NCBI GenBank assembly: GCA_030645475.1
Contig: JAUSMA010000065.1
Location: 90,383 to 154,382, forward strand
Direction: 5' to 3'
DNA from: Nitrospirota bacterium
GTDB lineage: Bacteria; Nitrospirota; Nitrospiria; Nitrospirales; Nitrospiraceae
Length of the DNA: 64,000 nucleotides
Part shown: in pieces, positions 1-7,356 of the stretch
Position numbering within the stretch: position 1 is the stretch's first letter
Layout: the number at the start of each line of letters is the position of its first letter
Position numbers and translations under genes: made by a program
The notes under the pieces: model-generated
Database searches by the model: none
What the model saw: the letters and a program-made list of their open reading frames with translations, nothing else
What the model was told of the DNA's origin: nothing

Positions 1-149
1 CAGGCGACCTTCCCTTGGATGCCAACTCGGTGAACATGGAGCTGGAAATGGCCAAGATGTCCGACAACGCCATGCAATACAACGGGGCTGCCGCGATCAT
101 GGCGATCCGCTTGCGTCAATTGATGGGAGCGGTACGGGATGCGCGATAA
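1..149 (+). CDS. flgB: Flagellar basal-body rod protein FlgB, C-terminal end (partial)
   Basis: The window opens inside this gene; the reading frame begins at base 3 and ends with TAA at 147-149. The visible 48 residues contain NSVNMELEMAKMSDNAMQYN, the C-terminal helix pattern typical of rod and hook proteins (the FlgB/FlgC/FlgF/FlgG family). FlgB builds the proximal rod in the periplasm with FlgC, whose gene follows, separated by about 100 bases that hold a hairpin. The N-terminal part lies outside the window, so length and start cannot be judged. Confidence 0.85.
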   Translation, partial: GDLPLDANSVNMELEMAKMSDNAMQYNGAAAIMAIRLRQLMGAVRDAR

Positions 150-170
150 CAAAAACGGCGAGAGGCATGC

Positions 171-231
171 GGCTAGGGGCAAGGGGCGACAAGCCTGTGA
201 CCCCCTCGCCCCTTACCTTTCGCCTCTAGCC
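171..231 (+). repeat. Intercistronic hairpin between flgB and flgC
   Basis: GGCTAGGGGC followed by AAGGGGCG pairs with CGCCCCTT and then GCCTCTAGCC downstream, giving an imperfect stem. The outer arm resembles the perfect GGCTAGAGGC/GCCTCTAGCC stem between fliP and fliQ at 15113-15170, so this looks like a dispersed spacer element rather than a dedicated terminator. There is no T-tract and transcription into flgC is expected to continue. A role in mRNA processing or stability is possible but is inference. Confidence 0.45.
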
Positions 232-251
232 TTCAGCCTGGAGGAACGACC

Positions 252-701
252 ATGGAAATGACCGATAGCATGGCAGTGTCCGTTACGGCTTTAGACGCAC
301 AACGCCGTCGACTGAATGTGATCTCCAGTAATCTGGCGAATGCCCAGTCTACCCATACGCCTGGTGGAGGGCCCTATAAACGCCGGGATGTGGTCTTTCA
401 GTCCACGCCCGTCACCAGCCCGTTTCAGCGCACATTCCGGCAAGTGGCAACTGGGCCTGGAGCCCATGCGCTCGACGGCGTGAAGGTGCTGCGTGTGCAT
501 GAAGATTCAAAACCCGGTCAAGCGATTTATGATCCGCGCCATCCTGACGCCGATAAAAAAGGTTTCGTGAAGATGCCGAACGTCAATGTCATGGAAGAAA
601 TGGTGAACATGATCGGTGCATCGCGTTCGTATGAAGCGAACGTGCAAGCGATTAATGCCACTCGCGCCATGATGAATAAGGCTCTGGAGATCGGGAGGTA
701 G
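252..701 (+). CDS. flgC: Flagellar basal-body rod protein FlgC
   Basis: The 149-residue product has the usual FlgC length. Its N-terminus carries the rod/hook signature LNVISSNLANAQST around residues 22-35, and its C-terminus has the paired helix VNVMEEMVNMIGASRSYEAN, which packs in the rod core. FlgC is exported by the flagellar type III system and forms the proximal rod with FlgB. A GGAGG sequence at 240-244 lies about 7 bases before the chosen ATG; a second ATG two codons in is also possible. The gene sits two bases before fliE, so flgB-flgC-fliE is transcribed together. Confidence 0.95.
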   Translation: MEMTDSMAVSVTALDAQRRRLNVISSNLANAQSTHTPGGGPYKRRDVVFQSTPVTSPFQRTFRQVATGPGAHALDGVKVLRVHEDSKPGQAIYDPRHPDADKKGFVKMPNVNVMEEMVNMIGASRSYEANVQAINATRAMMNKALEIGR

Positions 702-703
702 TC

Positions 704-1009
704 ATGGATCAGATCAAGCCGATTGCGATTCCGACACCGTCATTTGGGGAACTGGGCACGGCGTCTCAGGGTTCAGGTGGCACCCCAGCCACTGGATTTA
801 TGGATACGTTGCAGCATGCGATCAGTAAGGCCAACGATATTCAGCTGCAAGCCAGCCAGGCCACAGATGCGCTGATGACCGGCCAGTCGCAGAACGTGCA
901 TGGGACGATGGTCGCGTTACAGGAGGCGGATATCTCCTTCCAGCTGATGATGCAGATCCGGAACAAGCTGGTGTCGGCCTATGAAGAAATTCAACGGATG
1001 CAGATGTAA
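704..1009 (+). CDS. fliE: Flagellar hook-basal body complex protein FliE
   Basis: This 101-residue protein matches FliE in size and in the conserved C-terminal half: an ISKANDIQLQASQATDAL-type helix, then ALQEADISFQLMMQIRNKLVSAYEEI-like residues around 74-97 (helix plus MQIRNKL core). FliE joins the MS ring (FliF) to the proximal rod and is among the first substrates of the export apparatus. It starts two bases after flgC and is followed 32 bases later by fliF, the normal flgBC-fliEF order. Confidence 0.95.
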   Translation: MDQIKPIAIPTPSFGELGTASQGSGGTPATGFMDTLQHAISKANDIQLQASQATDALMTGQSQNVHGTMVALQEADISFQLMMQIRNKLVSAYEEIQRMQM

Positions 1010-1041
1010 CCCAGCTGTCGCGTAGCGAGGAGTAGGGCTCT

Positions 1042-2601
1042 ATGTTGTCAAAGTTTTCCATCAATCAACGCTTGATCATTCTGGTTGCGCTCGCCGGCTC
1101 GATTGCTGGATTGATTGCCGTGACCCTCTGGACGCAACAACCAGACATGCAGGTGTTATTTACCAACCTCAACCCTGAGGATGCATCCGGGATTGTGGAT
1201 AAACTAAAAGAAACGAAGGTGCCGTACGAGACGACCGGCGGTGGCACGACCATCTTGGTTCCTAGTGCGCAAGTGCATGAATTGAGATTGCAGTTGGCCT
1301 CCCAGGGGCTCCCGCATGGTGGCGGTGTAGGATTTGAGATTTTCGATCGTTCGTCGATCGGGATGTCTGATTTCGTGCAGAAACTCAATTATCGTCGCGC
1401 CCTGCAAGGCGAACTGGCTCGAACTATTGCCCAAATGCCGGAGATCGAACGAGCCCGCGTGCATCTCGCGACCCCGGAACGGCGGCTTTTCGGGACCGAA
1501 GAAAATCGGGCGCGCGCTTCGATCGTGGTGTCGTTGCGGAACGGACAGGCTCTCGCCAAGACTCAAGTCAACGGCATCGTTCACCTTGTGGCGAGCAGCG
1601 TTGAGGGGCTCCAAGTGAAAGATGTCACCGTGGTGGATGGCCATGGACGGCTCCTTTCGTCGGCCGCCGGGAGCGATGACGCGGCAGGGCTCACCGGGTC
1701 GCAATTGGAATACCAGCGGACGGTGGAGAAGGACATTGAAACCCGTATCCAATCCATGTTGGAGCGGATCGTCGGACAGAATAAAGCGGTCGTGCGCGTC
1801 TCGAGTATCCTCGACTTCCGCAAAATTGAAACGACGGAAGAGCGGTACGATCCGAACGGCCAAGTCGTGCGGAGCGAACAGCGAGGACAGGAGAAATCGA
1901 ATGGCGTGAATGGCGTATCCGGTGGCGTCCCAGGTGTCCAATCGAATGTGCCGCCCGGAACCGACCAAGAGCCGCCTCAGACCAGCTCGACCAGTAATCA
2001 GACCAAGAACGAGACGGTGAACTACGAAATCAGCCGGACCGTGTCCCGCATCGTGGAATCAAGCGGCAACATTAAGCAGCTCTCTGTAGCGGTGCTCGTG
2101 GACGGCATCTACGAAGGAGCGAAGGCCTCTGCAGACGGAAAGCCGGCAGCCGATCAGGTCAAGAAGTATGTCGCACGGTCTGAAGAAGACATGAAGCGCA
2201 TCGAGGAAATCGTGAAAAAAGCGATGGGCTATTCGGCTGAGCGCCAGGATCAAGTCCAGGTGACGAATGTGCAATTCGACATCGCGACTGAAGAGCCGTC
2301 CACCCAGGGTGTCGAGGCTGCGGCCGATGCGACGAATCCCTTCTTGCCCTATCTTCGGTATGGGGTCGGCGGGCTGCTCTTTCTCCTGATCCTGTTCATG
2401 GTCGTGCGCCCGCTGCTGGGCATGTTGGGATCGACGGGGACTGCATTAGAACAGAGTGCCACCGCGTCATTGCCTGCTTCGGTCAGTCAGGTCGAAGCGG
2501 CTCTGGACGGGAAACCGCGCTCACAACTCATCGATATGGCACGCAGCAATCCTGAAGCGACGGCTGTCATCGTTAAACAATGGTTGAAGACCGATCAGTA
2601 A
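1042..2601 (+). CDS. fliF: Flagellar M-ring protein FliF
   Basis: The 519-residue protein builds the MS ring in the inner membrane. It has an N-terminal membrane segment near residues 11-30 (LIILVALAGSIAGLIAVTLW), then the secretin-like ring-building motifs, including the SIGMSDFVQKLNYRRALQGE-type region around 105-125. A low-complexity periplasmic loop follows at about 285-320, and a second membrane segment lies near 437-455. The last about 60 residues face the cytoplasm and should bind FliG, encoded 15 bases downstream. Length is close to the family norm of about 550. Confidence 0.97.
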   Translation: MLSKFSINQRLIILVALAGSIAGLIAVTLWTQQPDMQVLFTNLNPEDASGIVDKLKETKVPYETTGGGTTILVPSAQVHELRLQLASQGLPHGGGVGFEIFDRSSIGMSDFVQKLNYRRALQGELARTIAQMPEIERARVHLATPERRLFGTEENRARASIVVSLRNGQALAKTQVNGIVHLVASSVEGLQVKDVTVVDGHGRLLSSAAGSDDAAGLTGSQLEYQRTVEKDIETRIQSMLERIVGQNKAVVRVSSILDFRKIETTEERYDPNGQVVRSEQRGQEKSNGVNGVSGGVPGVQSNVPPGTDQEPPQTSSTSNQTKNETVNYEISRTVSRIVESSGNIKQLSVAVLVDGIYEGAKASADGKPAADQVKKYVARSEEDMKRIEEIVKKAMGYSAERQDQVQVTNVQFDIATEEPSTQGVEAAADATNPFLPYLRYGVGGLLFLLILFMVVRPLLGMLGSTGTALEQSATASLPASVSQVEAALDGKPRSQLIDMARSNPEATAVIVKQWLKTDQ

Positions 2602-2616
2602 AGAGGACTTGCTGCA

Positions 2617-3609
2617 ATGGCTACGCAATTAACCGGTGAAAAGAAAGCGGCGATTCTCCTGCGAGCGATCGGTGAAGATGCGGCGGCGTTGGTGATGAAG
2701 AGCCTCGACCCCAAGGAAATCAGAAAATTGGGCACGTTCATGAACGATACTGCCAATATCTCGAAGGAAGAAGAGCAGAGTGTGATGGGGGATTTTGAAA
2801 AAGCCAGCGCGACCGGCGAAGTCTCATTTCAGGGGAAAGATTACATCAAAACCATTCTCACAAAAGCACTCGGTCCTGAGAAAGCGGCCCGTTTGCTTGA
2901 ATCCATGAATAGCCGAGTCTATCCGGGGCTCGATGCGTTGAAGTGGGTGGATGCCAAGGCCGTGTCGCAAATGCTCAAGATTGAGCACCCTCAAACTATT
3001 TCTCTCATCATGGCTCATATGGAGCCAGAGCAGGCAGGGCAGGTGCTCACGGGCTTACCAGCAGAGCTGCGGGCGGATGTGGCCCATCGGTTGGCGACGA
3101 TGGAGGAAGTTCAGCCGGACGTGCTCGAGGAACTGAGCGGTGCGCTCCAAGACATTTTGATTGCCAACTCCGGCGCCCAATCCCTGACAGTGGGTGGCTC
3201 CCAGGTGATCGCGGATATTCTCACTCGGGTGGATAAAGCGACCGAGGGCGGCATTATGGCCAAGATTGCCGAGCGAAATCAGGCTCTGGCCGATGCCATC
3301 CGTGCTTTGATGTTCGTGTTCGACGATCTGATCAAACTCGACGATCGCGGGATGCAAGAGCTGATGAAGGAAGTCAGCAAGGAAGATTTACCTGTCGCGC
3401 TTCGTGGGGCCAGTCCGGACGTGAAGGAGAAGTTCCTGAAGAACATGTCGAGTCGCGCTTCCGAAATGTTGAAAGAGGATATGGAGGCTCGAGGACCGGC
3501 GAAGGTGGCGGATGTGGAGAAGGCTCAACAGAATATCTTGAAGGTCTGCCGGAAGTTGGAAGAAGAGGGCCGCATTGTGATCTCAGGCGCTGGGGAGGCG
3601 CTGGTGTAA
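2617..3609 (+). CDS. fliG: Flagellar motor switch protein FliG
   Basis: The 330-residue product has the normal FliG length and layout. The N-terminal domain starts LTGEKKAAILLRAIGEDAAA. The middle domain carries the EHPQTISLIMAHM-like segment around 122-134 (EHPQT motif). The C-terminal charged torque helix follows LMFVFDDLIKLDDRGMQELM. FliG sits on the cytoplasmic face of the MS ring and transmits torque from the stator. Its TAA stop at 3607-3609 is directly followed by the ATG of the receiver-FliH fusion gene, so the two are likely translationally coupled. Confidence 0.97.
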   Translation: MATQLTGEKKAAILLRAIGEDAAALVMKSLDPKEIRKLGTFMNDTANISKEEEQSVMGDFEKASATGEVSFQGKDYIKTILTKALGPEKAARLLESMNSRVYPGLDALKWVDAKAVSQMLKIEHPQTISLIMAHMEPEQAGQVLTGLPAELRADVAHRLATMEEVQPDVLEELSGALQDILIANSGAQSLTVGGSQVIADILTRVDKATEGGIMAKIAERNQALADAIRALMFVFDDLIKLDDRGMQELMKEVSKEDLPVALRGASPDVKEKFLKNMSSRASEMLKEDMEARGPAKVADVEKAQQNILKVCRKLEEEGRIVISGAGEALV

Positions 3610-4659
3610 ATGGGGAGTCCCCTGAGTATGGAATCCACCCTGTCGCAGCCTGCACCACGTGCCACCTGGCAGCGTGACACGTCAATCTTGATCGTCGACG
3701 ATGAGCTGTCGATCCAGAAGTTACTGACCGTATTACTCCAGTCAGATGGGTATCGCATCCGTGCGGTTGGGTCGGCGCGGGAAGCTCTCGCAGCGCTCAA
3801 GATCGCACCGGCTTCGTTGATGATCACCGACATTAAATTGCCTGACCAGGATGGCCTGTCCTTGCTCCAGCAGGCCGTGAAGATCGATCCGCGTATGATC
3901 GGAGTGGTGATGACGGGATATGCCACGGTCGATCTCGCCGTTCAAGCAATGAAGGCCGGTGCGACTGAATTTCTGATGAAACCCTTCGAGTGCGACATGG
4001 TGCTCCTGACGGTCAAACGACTCCTCGAGCTCTATCGCCTGCGGGTAGAAAATGCCGTGTTGAAACAGGCGGTGGTGCGTGAGGGCGGCGTGCGGTTGGA
4101 GAATCCGTCATTGATCGATTTTGGGACAGGCCATCAGTTCGTCACGACCAGCGGCCCGTCCGACTACGACCGGGGGATTGCTGAAGGCGAACGCCGAGCC
4201 GCGGTGCGTGACGACGCCTCGCACCGGCATGAACAGACGCTGTTCGCCAATGCCGTGCAGCAGTTGGAGGAAGTCTGGAGATCGTTCAGTACCACGATGG
4301 AGGATGATGTGGCTGCCTTGGCCTTCAGTCTGGCTGCGCGCATCTTACGAGGCACGATCGCCGAGCATCAGGATGTTGTGACGGCGCAGTTGAAAGCCGC
4401 CTTGGCGACAATTCGTGAATCAGGCGTGGTGACGGTCCGCACCCACCCCTCCGATGTGTCGGTCCTTGAAGCGGCGAGGCCTGAGCTGAGTCGCGATCGA
4501 GAGACGGCGTTGGTGCTGCACATTGAAGGCGATGCCTCACTCTCGCGTGGCAGTTGTGTGGTCGCGACAACGAATCGATTAGTCGACGCCTCTCTAGACG
4601 CGCAGTTGCTGCGGCTCGGAGAGGTGTTACAGAAACGGGGGCGCGGTGGATCTCGCTGA
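3610..4659 (+). CDS. fliH: Response-regulator receiver domain fused to FliH (export ATPase regulator)
   Basis: The 349-residue protein lies exactly where fliH is expected, between fliG and fliI. Residues about 23-140 form a complete receiver domain: acidic pair D30/D31 in ILIVDDE, phosphoacceptor D74 in MITDIKLPDQDG, T102 in VVMTGYAT and K124 in FLMKPF. Residues about 185-349 look like FliH: a charged helical stretch (GIAEGERRAA), then a domain with LAARILRGTIAE and VVTVRTHPSDVSVLE. FliH normally binds the FliI ATPase and FliN and has no receiver. The start at 3610 abuts the fliG stop; an ATG at 3628 preceded by GGGGAG is an alternative. The 3' end overlaps fliI by 14 bases. The FliH assignment rests on position and weak motifs; the receiver call is strong. 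Confidence 0.85.
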   Translation: MGSPLSMESTLSQPAPRATWQRDTSILIVDDELSIQKLLTVLLQSDGYRIRAVGSAREALAALKIAPASLMITDIKLPDQDGLSLLQQAVKIDPRMIGVVMTGYATVDLAVQAMKAGATEFLMKPFECDMVLLTVKRLLELYRLRVENAVLKQAVVREGGVRLENPSLIDFGTGHQFVTTSGPSDYDRGIAEGERRAAVRDDASHRHEQTLFANAVQQLEEVWRSFSTTMEDDVAALAFSLAARILRGTIAEHQDVVTAQLKAALATIRESGVVTVRTHPSDVSVLEAARPELSRDRETALVLHIEGDASLSRGSCVVATTNRLVDASLDAQLLRLGEVLQKRGRGGSR

Positions 4660-5953
4660 ACTGATTGACCGGACAGATCCTCTTGCCGTTTCCGGCCGTG
4701 TGGCCCAGGCGGTTGGGATTGTGATCGAGGGTTATGGCCCCATGACTTCTGTGGGAGAGCTCTGCGAGGTTACTCGCGAGGACGGAGAAGGGGCCGTGCT
4801 CGCAGAGGTCGTCGGATTTCGCGGTGATCGTGTCCTCTTGATGCCGCTCGGGGAGATGCGAGGGATCGGCCCTGGAAGCCGACTCTTGATGAAAGGGCAT
4901 TGTGCGTCGGTACCGGTAGGTCCGCAACTGCTCGGTCGGGTGCTGGATGGGCTTGGCGAACCACTCGATGGAAAGGGTCCGCTGGTGACGGAGCGTCAAT
5001 ATCCGCTCCATGCGGCCCCGCTCAACCCGCTCCAGCGTGCACGCATTACAAAACCGCTCGACCTCGGTGTCCGGGCGATCAATGCCTGTCTTACCTGTGG
5101 TCTGGGGCAAAAGATCGGGATCTTTGCCAGTGCAGGCGTGGGCAAGAGCGTTTTGCTCGGCATGATGAGCCGCTACACCAGAGCCGACGTGAATGTGATT
5201 GCTCTGATCGGTGAACGAGGCAGAGAAGTGAACGAATTCCTCGAACGGGACCTCACGCCGGCTGCACTCCAACGGTCGGTCGTCATTGTGGCCACGTCGG
5301 ATCAGCCTCCGCTGGTACGGTTGCGGGGCGCATTGATCGCGACGGCGATTGCGGAATATTTTCGCGATTGCGGAAAGCAGGTCCTCTTAATGATGGACTC
5401 GCTGACCCGCTTGGCCCATAGCCAGCGTGAAGTGGGGCTCGCCATCGGCGAACCGCCGACCACAAAGGGATATACGCCGTCGGTCTTTACGTTCCTTCCA
5501 AAGCTCCTGGAGCGAGTCGGGACCGGGCCAGGATCCGGCACGATCACCGGACTCTACACGGTGCTGATGGACGGCGACGAGGTGTCCGATCCTATTGCCG
5601 AAACCGTGCGATCGATTCTCGATGGACATATTGTGCTTTCACGGCAGATGGCCGCGCGCAACCATTTTCCTGCGATCGATCTGTTGAACAGTACGAGCCG
5701 GGTGATGAAAGACATCGTGGGGCGCGAGCATTATTCGGCGGCCCGGGCCATGGTCGAGCTCATGGCCCGCTATCAACAATCGGAAGATCTCATTCTGTTG
5801 GGTGCCTATAAGGCGGGGACGAACAAGGCGCTGGACCGGGCCGTATCCGCACAAGATGGGATCGATGCCTTTCTTCGTCAGGAGATCGAACAACCGGCCG
5901 ATCTTGGGGCATCGGTTCAGGATTTACTCGCGCTGATGAAGAGCACCGCATGA
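4646..5953 (+). CDS. fliI: Flagellum-specific export ATPase FliI
   Basis: The 435-residue protein is the ATPase of the flagellar type III secretion system, related to the F1-ATPase beta subunit. Walker A reads ASAGVGKS at residues 161-168. A Walker B region VLLMMDSLTRLAHSQREVGL follows near 240, then the conserved GEPPTTKGYTPSVF. The C-terminal region VELMARYQQSEDLI is typical. Translation starts with GTG at 4646 inside the end of the FliH gene, and the stop overlaps the fliJ start as ATGA. Coupling with FliH and FliJ fits their assembly into one ATPase complex under the export gate. Confidence 0.97.
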   Translation: MDLAELIDRTDPLAVSGRVAQAVGIVIEGYGPMTSVGELCEVTREDGEGAVLAEVVGFRGDRVLLMPLGEMRGIGPGSRLLMKGHCASVPVGPQLLGRVLDGLGEPLDGKGPLVTERQYPLHAAPLNPLQRARITKPLDLGVRAINACLTCGLGQKIGIFASAGVGKSVLLGMMSRYTRADVNVIALIGERGREVNEFLERDLTPAALQRSVVIVATSDQPPLVRLRGALIATAIAEYFRDCGKQVLLMMDSLTRLAHSQREVGLAIGEPPTTKGYTPSVFTFLPKLLERVGTGPGSGTITGLYTVLMDGDEVSDPIAETVRSILDGHIVLSRQMAARNHFPAIDLLNSTSRVMKDIVGREHYSAARAMVELMARYQQSEDLILLGAYKAGTNKALDRAVSAQDGIDAFLRQEIEQPADLGASVQDLLALMKSTA

Positions 5954-6390
5954 AACTCGATGCGGTACGACGCTATCGTGCACAAGTGGAAGATCTGTTG
6001 CGTATGGATCTGCTTCACGCTCGCCAGAATCTTCAAGATGCTGAATCCGCCTGTCAGGCCCTCGACGCACAGGCGCGGATGACGGCTGAGCGTTATGTGG
6101 CCAAGGCCAGCAGAGGAATCGCGTTGGAAGAGTTTCTTGAATGGCAAGTCACCTGTGATGCGGAAGCCGCCTTACTTACGCAAGCCTGGCAGGCTGAATG
6201 CCGGTGCCGTGAAGAATGGCATCAGAAGCAGCAAGAGTTGCAGATTGCGATGCAGGAGCGTCGGACTCTCGACCGTCTCGCTGAACGGCTCCGCCAGCAG
6301 CAGCGAGTGATTCAGTATCGTGCAGAGCAACTGCAAATGGATGAGTCCGCGCGCCGTACGAGTGGAATGCCTAGCACGCATCAATCATGA
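5950..6390 (+). CDS. fliJ: Flagellar export protein FliJ
   Basis: This 146-residue protein is almost entirely charged alpha-helix and is predicted to be coiled coil over most of its length, as expected for FliJ, the central stalk of the FliI hexamer. Sequence conservation in FliJ is low, so the call rests on size, coiled-coil character and position: it overlaps fliI by 4 bases (ATGA) and the motE-like gene by 4 bases (ATGA). No signal peptide or membrane segment is visible. Confidence 0.9.
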   Translation: MKLDAVRRYRAQVEDLLRMDLLHARQNLQDAESACQALDAQARMTAERYVAKASRGIALEEFLEWQVTCDAEAALLTQAWQAECRCREEWHQKQQELQIAMQERRTLDRLAERLRQQQRVIQYRAEQLQMDESARRTSGMPSTHQS

Positions 6391-7157
6391 TGAGCAAATA
6401 TCGGATAGACCAACAACGAGACCGGATTACCCTCTCACGCACTCATGCGGAAGGACCTCGTCGTCCTTGCAGGGGGTGGGGGAGGCAGATCTGGTCTGTC
6501 TCAATCATGCTGGGTGTGATCATGGTGTTGTGCTGGACGGTCGTGCAGCTCAACGATGCCTCGTCCGCTCCTGCGACTGCTCCTACTGCCACCCGCAAGG
6601 CCCTCCCCAAGGCAGGCATCTCCAAGGACTTGCCCGCCGAGTTGATGCCACCGGGAGAGACCAAGGCCGTATCGGCTGAGTCCTCACCGGCAGAGGCGCC
6701 ACAAACGCAAGGCCCCGCGATCAATCTGCCGGAGGAAGTGGTGGCGATGTTCCAACAGCGGCAAGATGATTTGGAGCGCCGTGAGAAAACGGTCCGGACA
6801 TCGGAAGATCGACTGACGAATCTCAGGGCTGAAATTGAGCAGATTTTGAGCAAAGTCGAGGCGGCAGAACAGCGCCGCCTCCGTGCGAAGGAACAGCAGG
6901 AGAAGGCGGCTGCAGGGCAGAGCGCGGCGCAGAAGAAACAAGCGGCCGATGAGCATAGTCAACGATACGCACAGTTGACGAAGATCTATGAAAGCATGCC
7001 TGCCGAGGAGGCCGCCGCACGTCTTGAAAAGATGCCGGATCGAAAGGCCCTGGAGATTCTCCGATTGGTGAAAGGCAAGACTGCCGGATCGATCCTCGCG
7101 CAGGTTAAAGTGGACCGCGCCGCAAAACTCACCGAACAATTGCTCTCCAACCCCTGA
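6387..7157 (+). CDS. MotE-like flagellar protein (MgtE N-terminal-like domain)
   Basis: The 256-residue protein has one N-terminal membrane segment around residues 33-52 (VSIMLGVIMVLCWTVVQL). A Pro/Ala-rich linker, a long coiled coil at about 113-180 and a C-terminal helical domain (YESMPAEEAAARLEKMPD, then ALEILRLVKGKTAGSIL) follow. That C-terminal pattern is the MgtE intracellular-type repeat seen in MotE, a periplasmic chaperone of MotC in alphaproteobacteria and a common neighbour of fliJ elsewhere. It overlaps fliJ by 4 bases. A structural or stator-related role is inferred; stator genes motA and motB are not in this window. Confidence 0.8.
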   Translation: MMSKYRIDQQRDRITLSRTHAEGPRRPCRGWGRQIWSVSIMLGVIMVLCWTVVQLNDASSAPATAPTATRKALPKAGISKDLPAELMPPGETKAVSAESSPAEAPQTQGPAINLPEEVVAMFQQRQDDLERREKTVRTSEDRLTNLRAEIEQILSKVEAAEQRRLRAKEQQEKAAAGQSAAQKKQAADEHSQRYAQLTKIYESMPAEEAAARLEKMPDRKALEILRLVKGKTAGSILAQVKVDRAAKLTEQLLSNP

Positions 7158-7289
7158 CCGGTTTCTGTCTTCTGGTTGCTCCCGGTATTTTTTACCCCAT
7201 CATCCGGTATCTTTTTCCGCAGTCGTGTTTCTTGCCGCATCGATTTCATCAAAGTGCACGCCAATCGCGAGATGTCTCGCCATTTGGTC

Positions 7290-7305
7290 TGGCATGAGCC
7301 TTGAA
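7290..7305 (+). promoter_or_regulatory. Possible sigma-54 promoter upstream of fliK
   Basis: TGGCATGAGCCTTGAA resembles the -24/-12 consensus TGGCACG-N4-TTGCA, with the GG element intact but the -12 GC dinucleotide replaced by GA. It lies 51 bases before the fliK ATG, in the 199-base gap after the motE-like gene. The weak -12 box makes this a tentative call. Confidence 0.35.
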
Positions 7306-7356
7306 AGATCCACAATGACAATGTGCCCCTATTACCCATAAGGACAACGAGGACCT

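Noticed and set aside
3610..4659. Receiver-FliH as an assembly or frameshift artefact
   Set aside because: The frame is continuous from the fliG stop through to the fliI overlap, with intact receiver and helical parts and normal spacing; no internal stop or repeat suggests a join.
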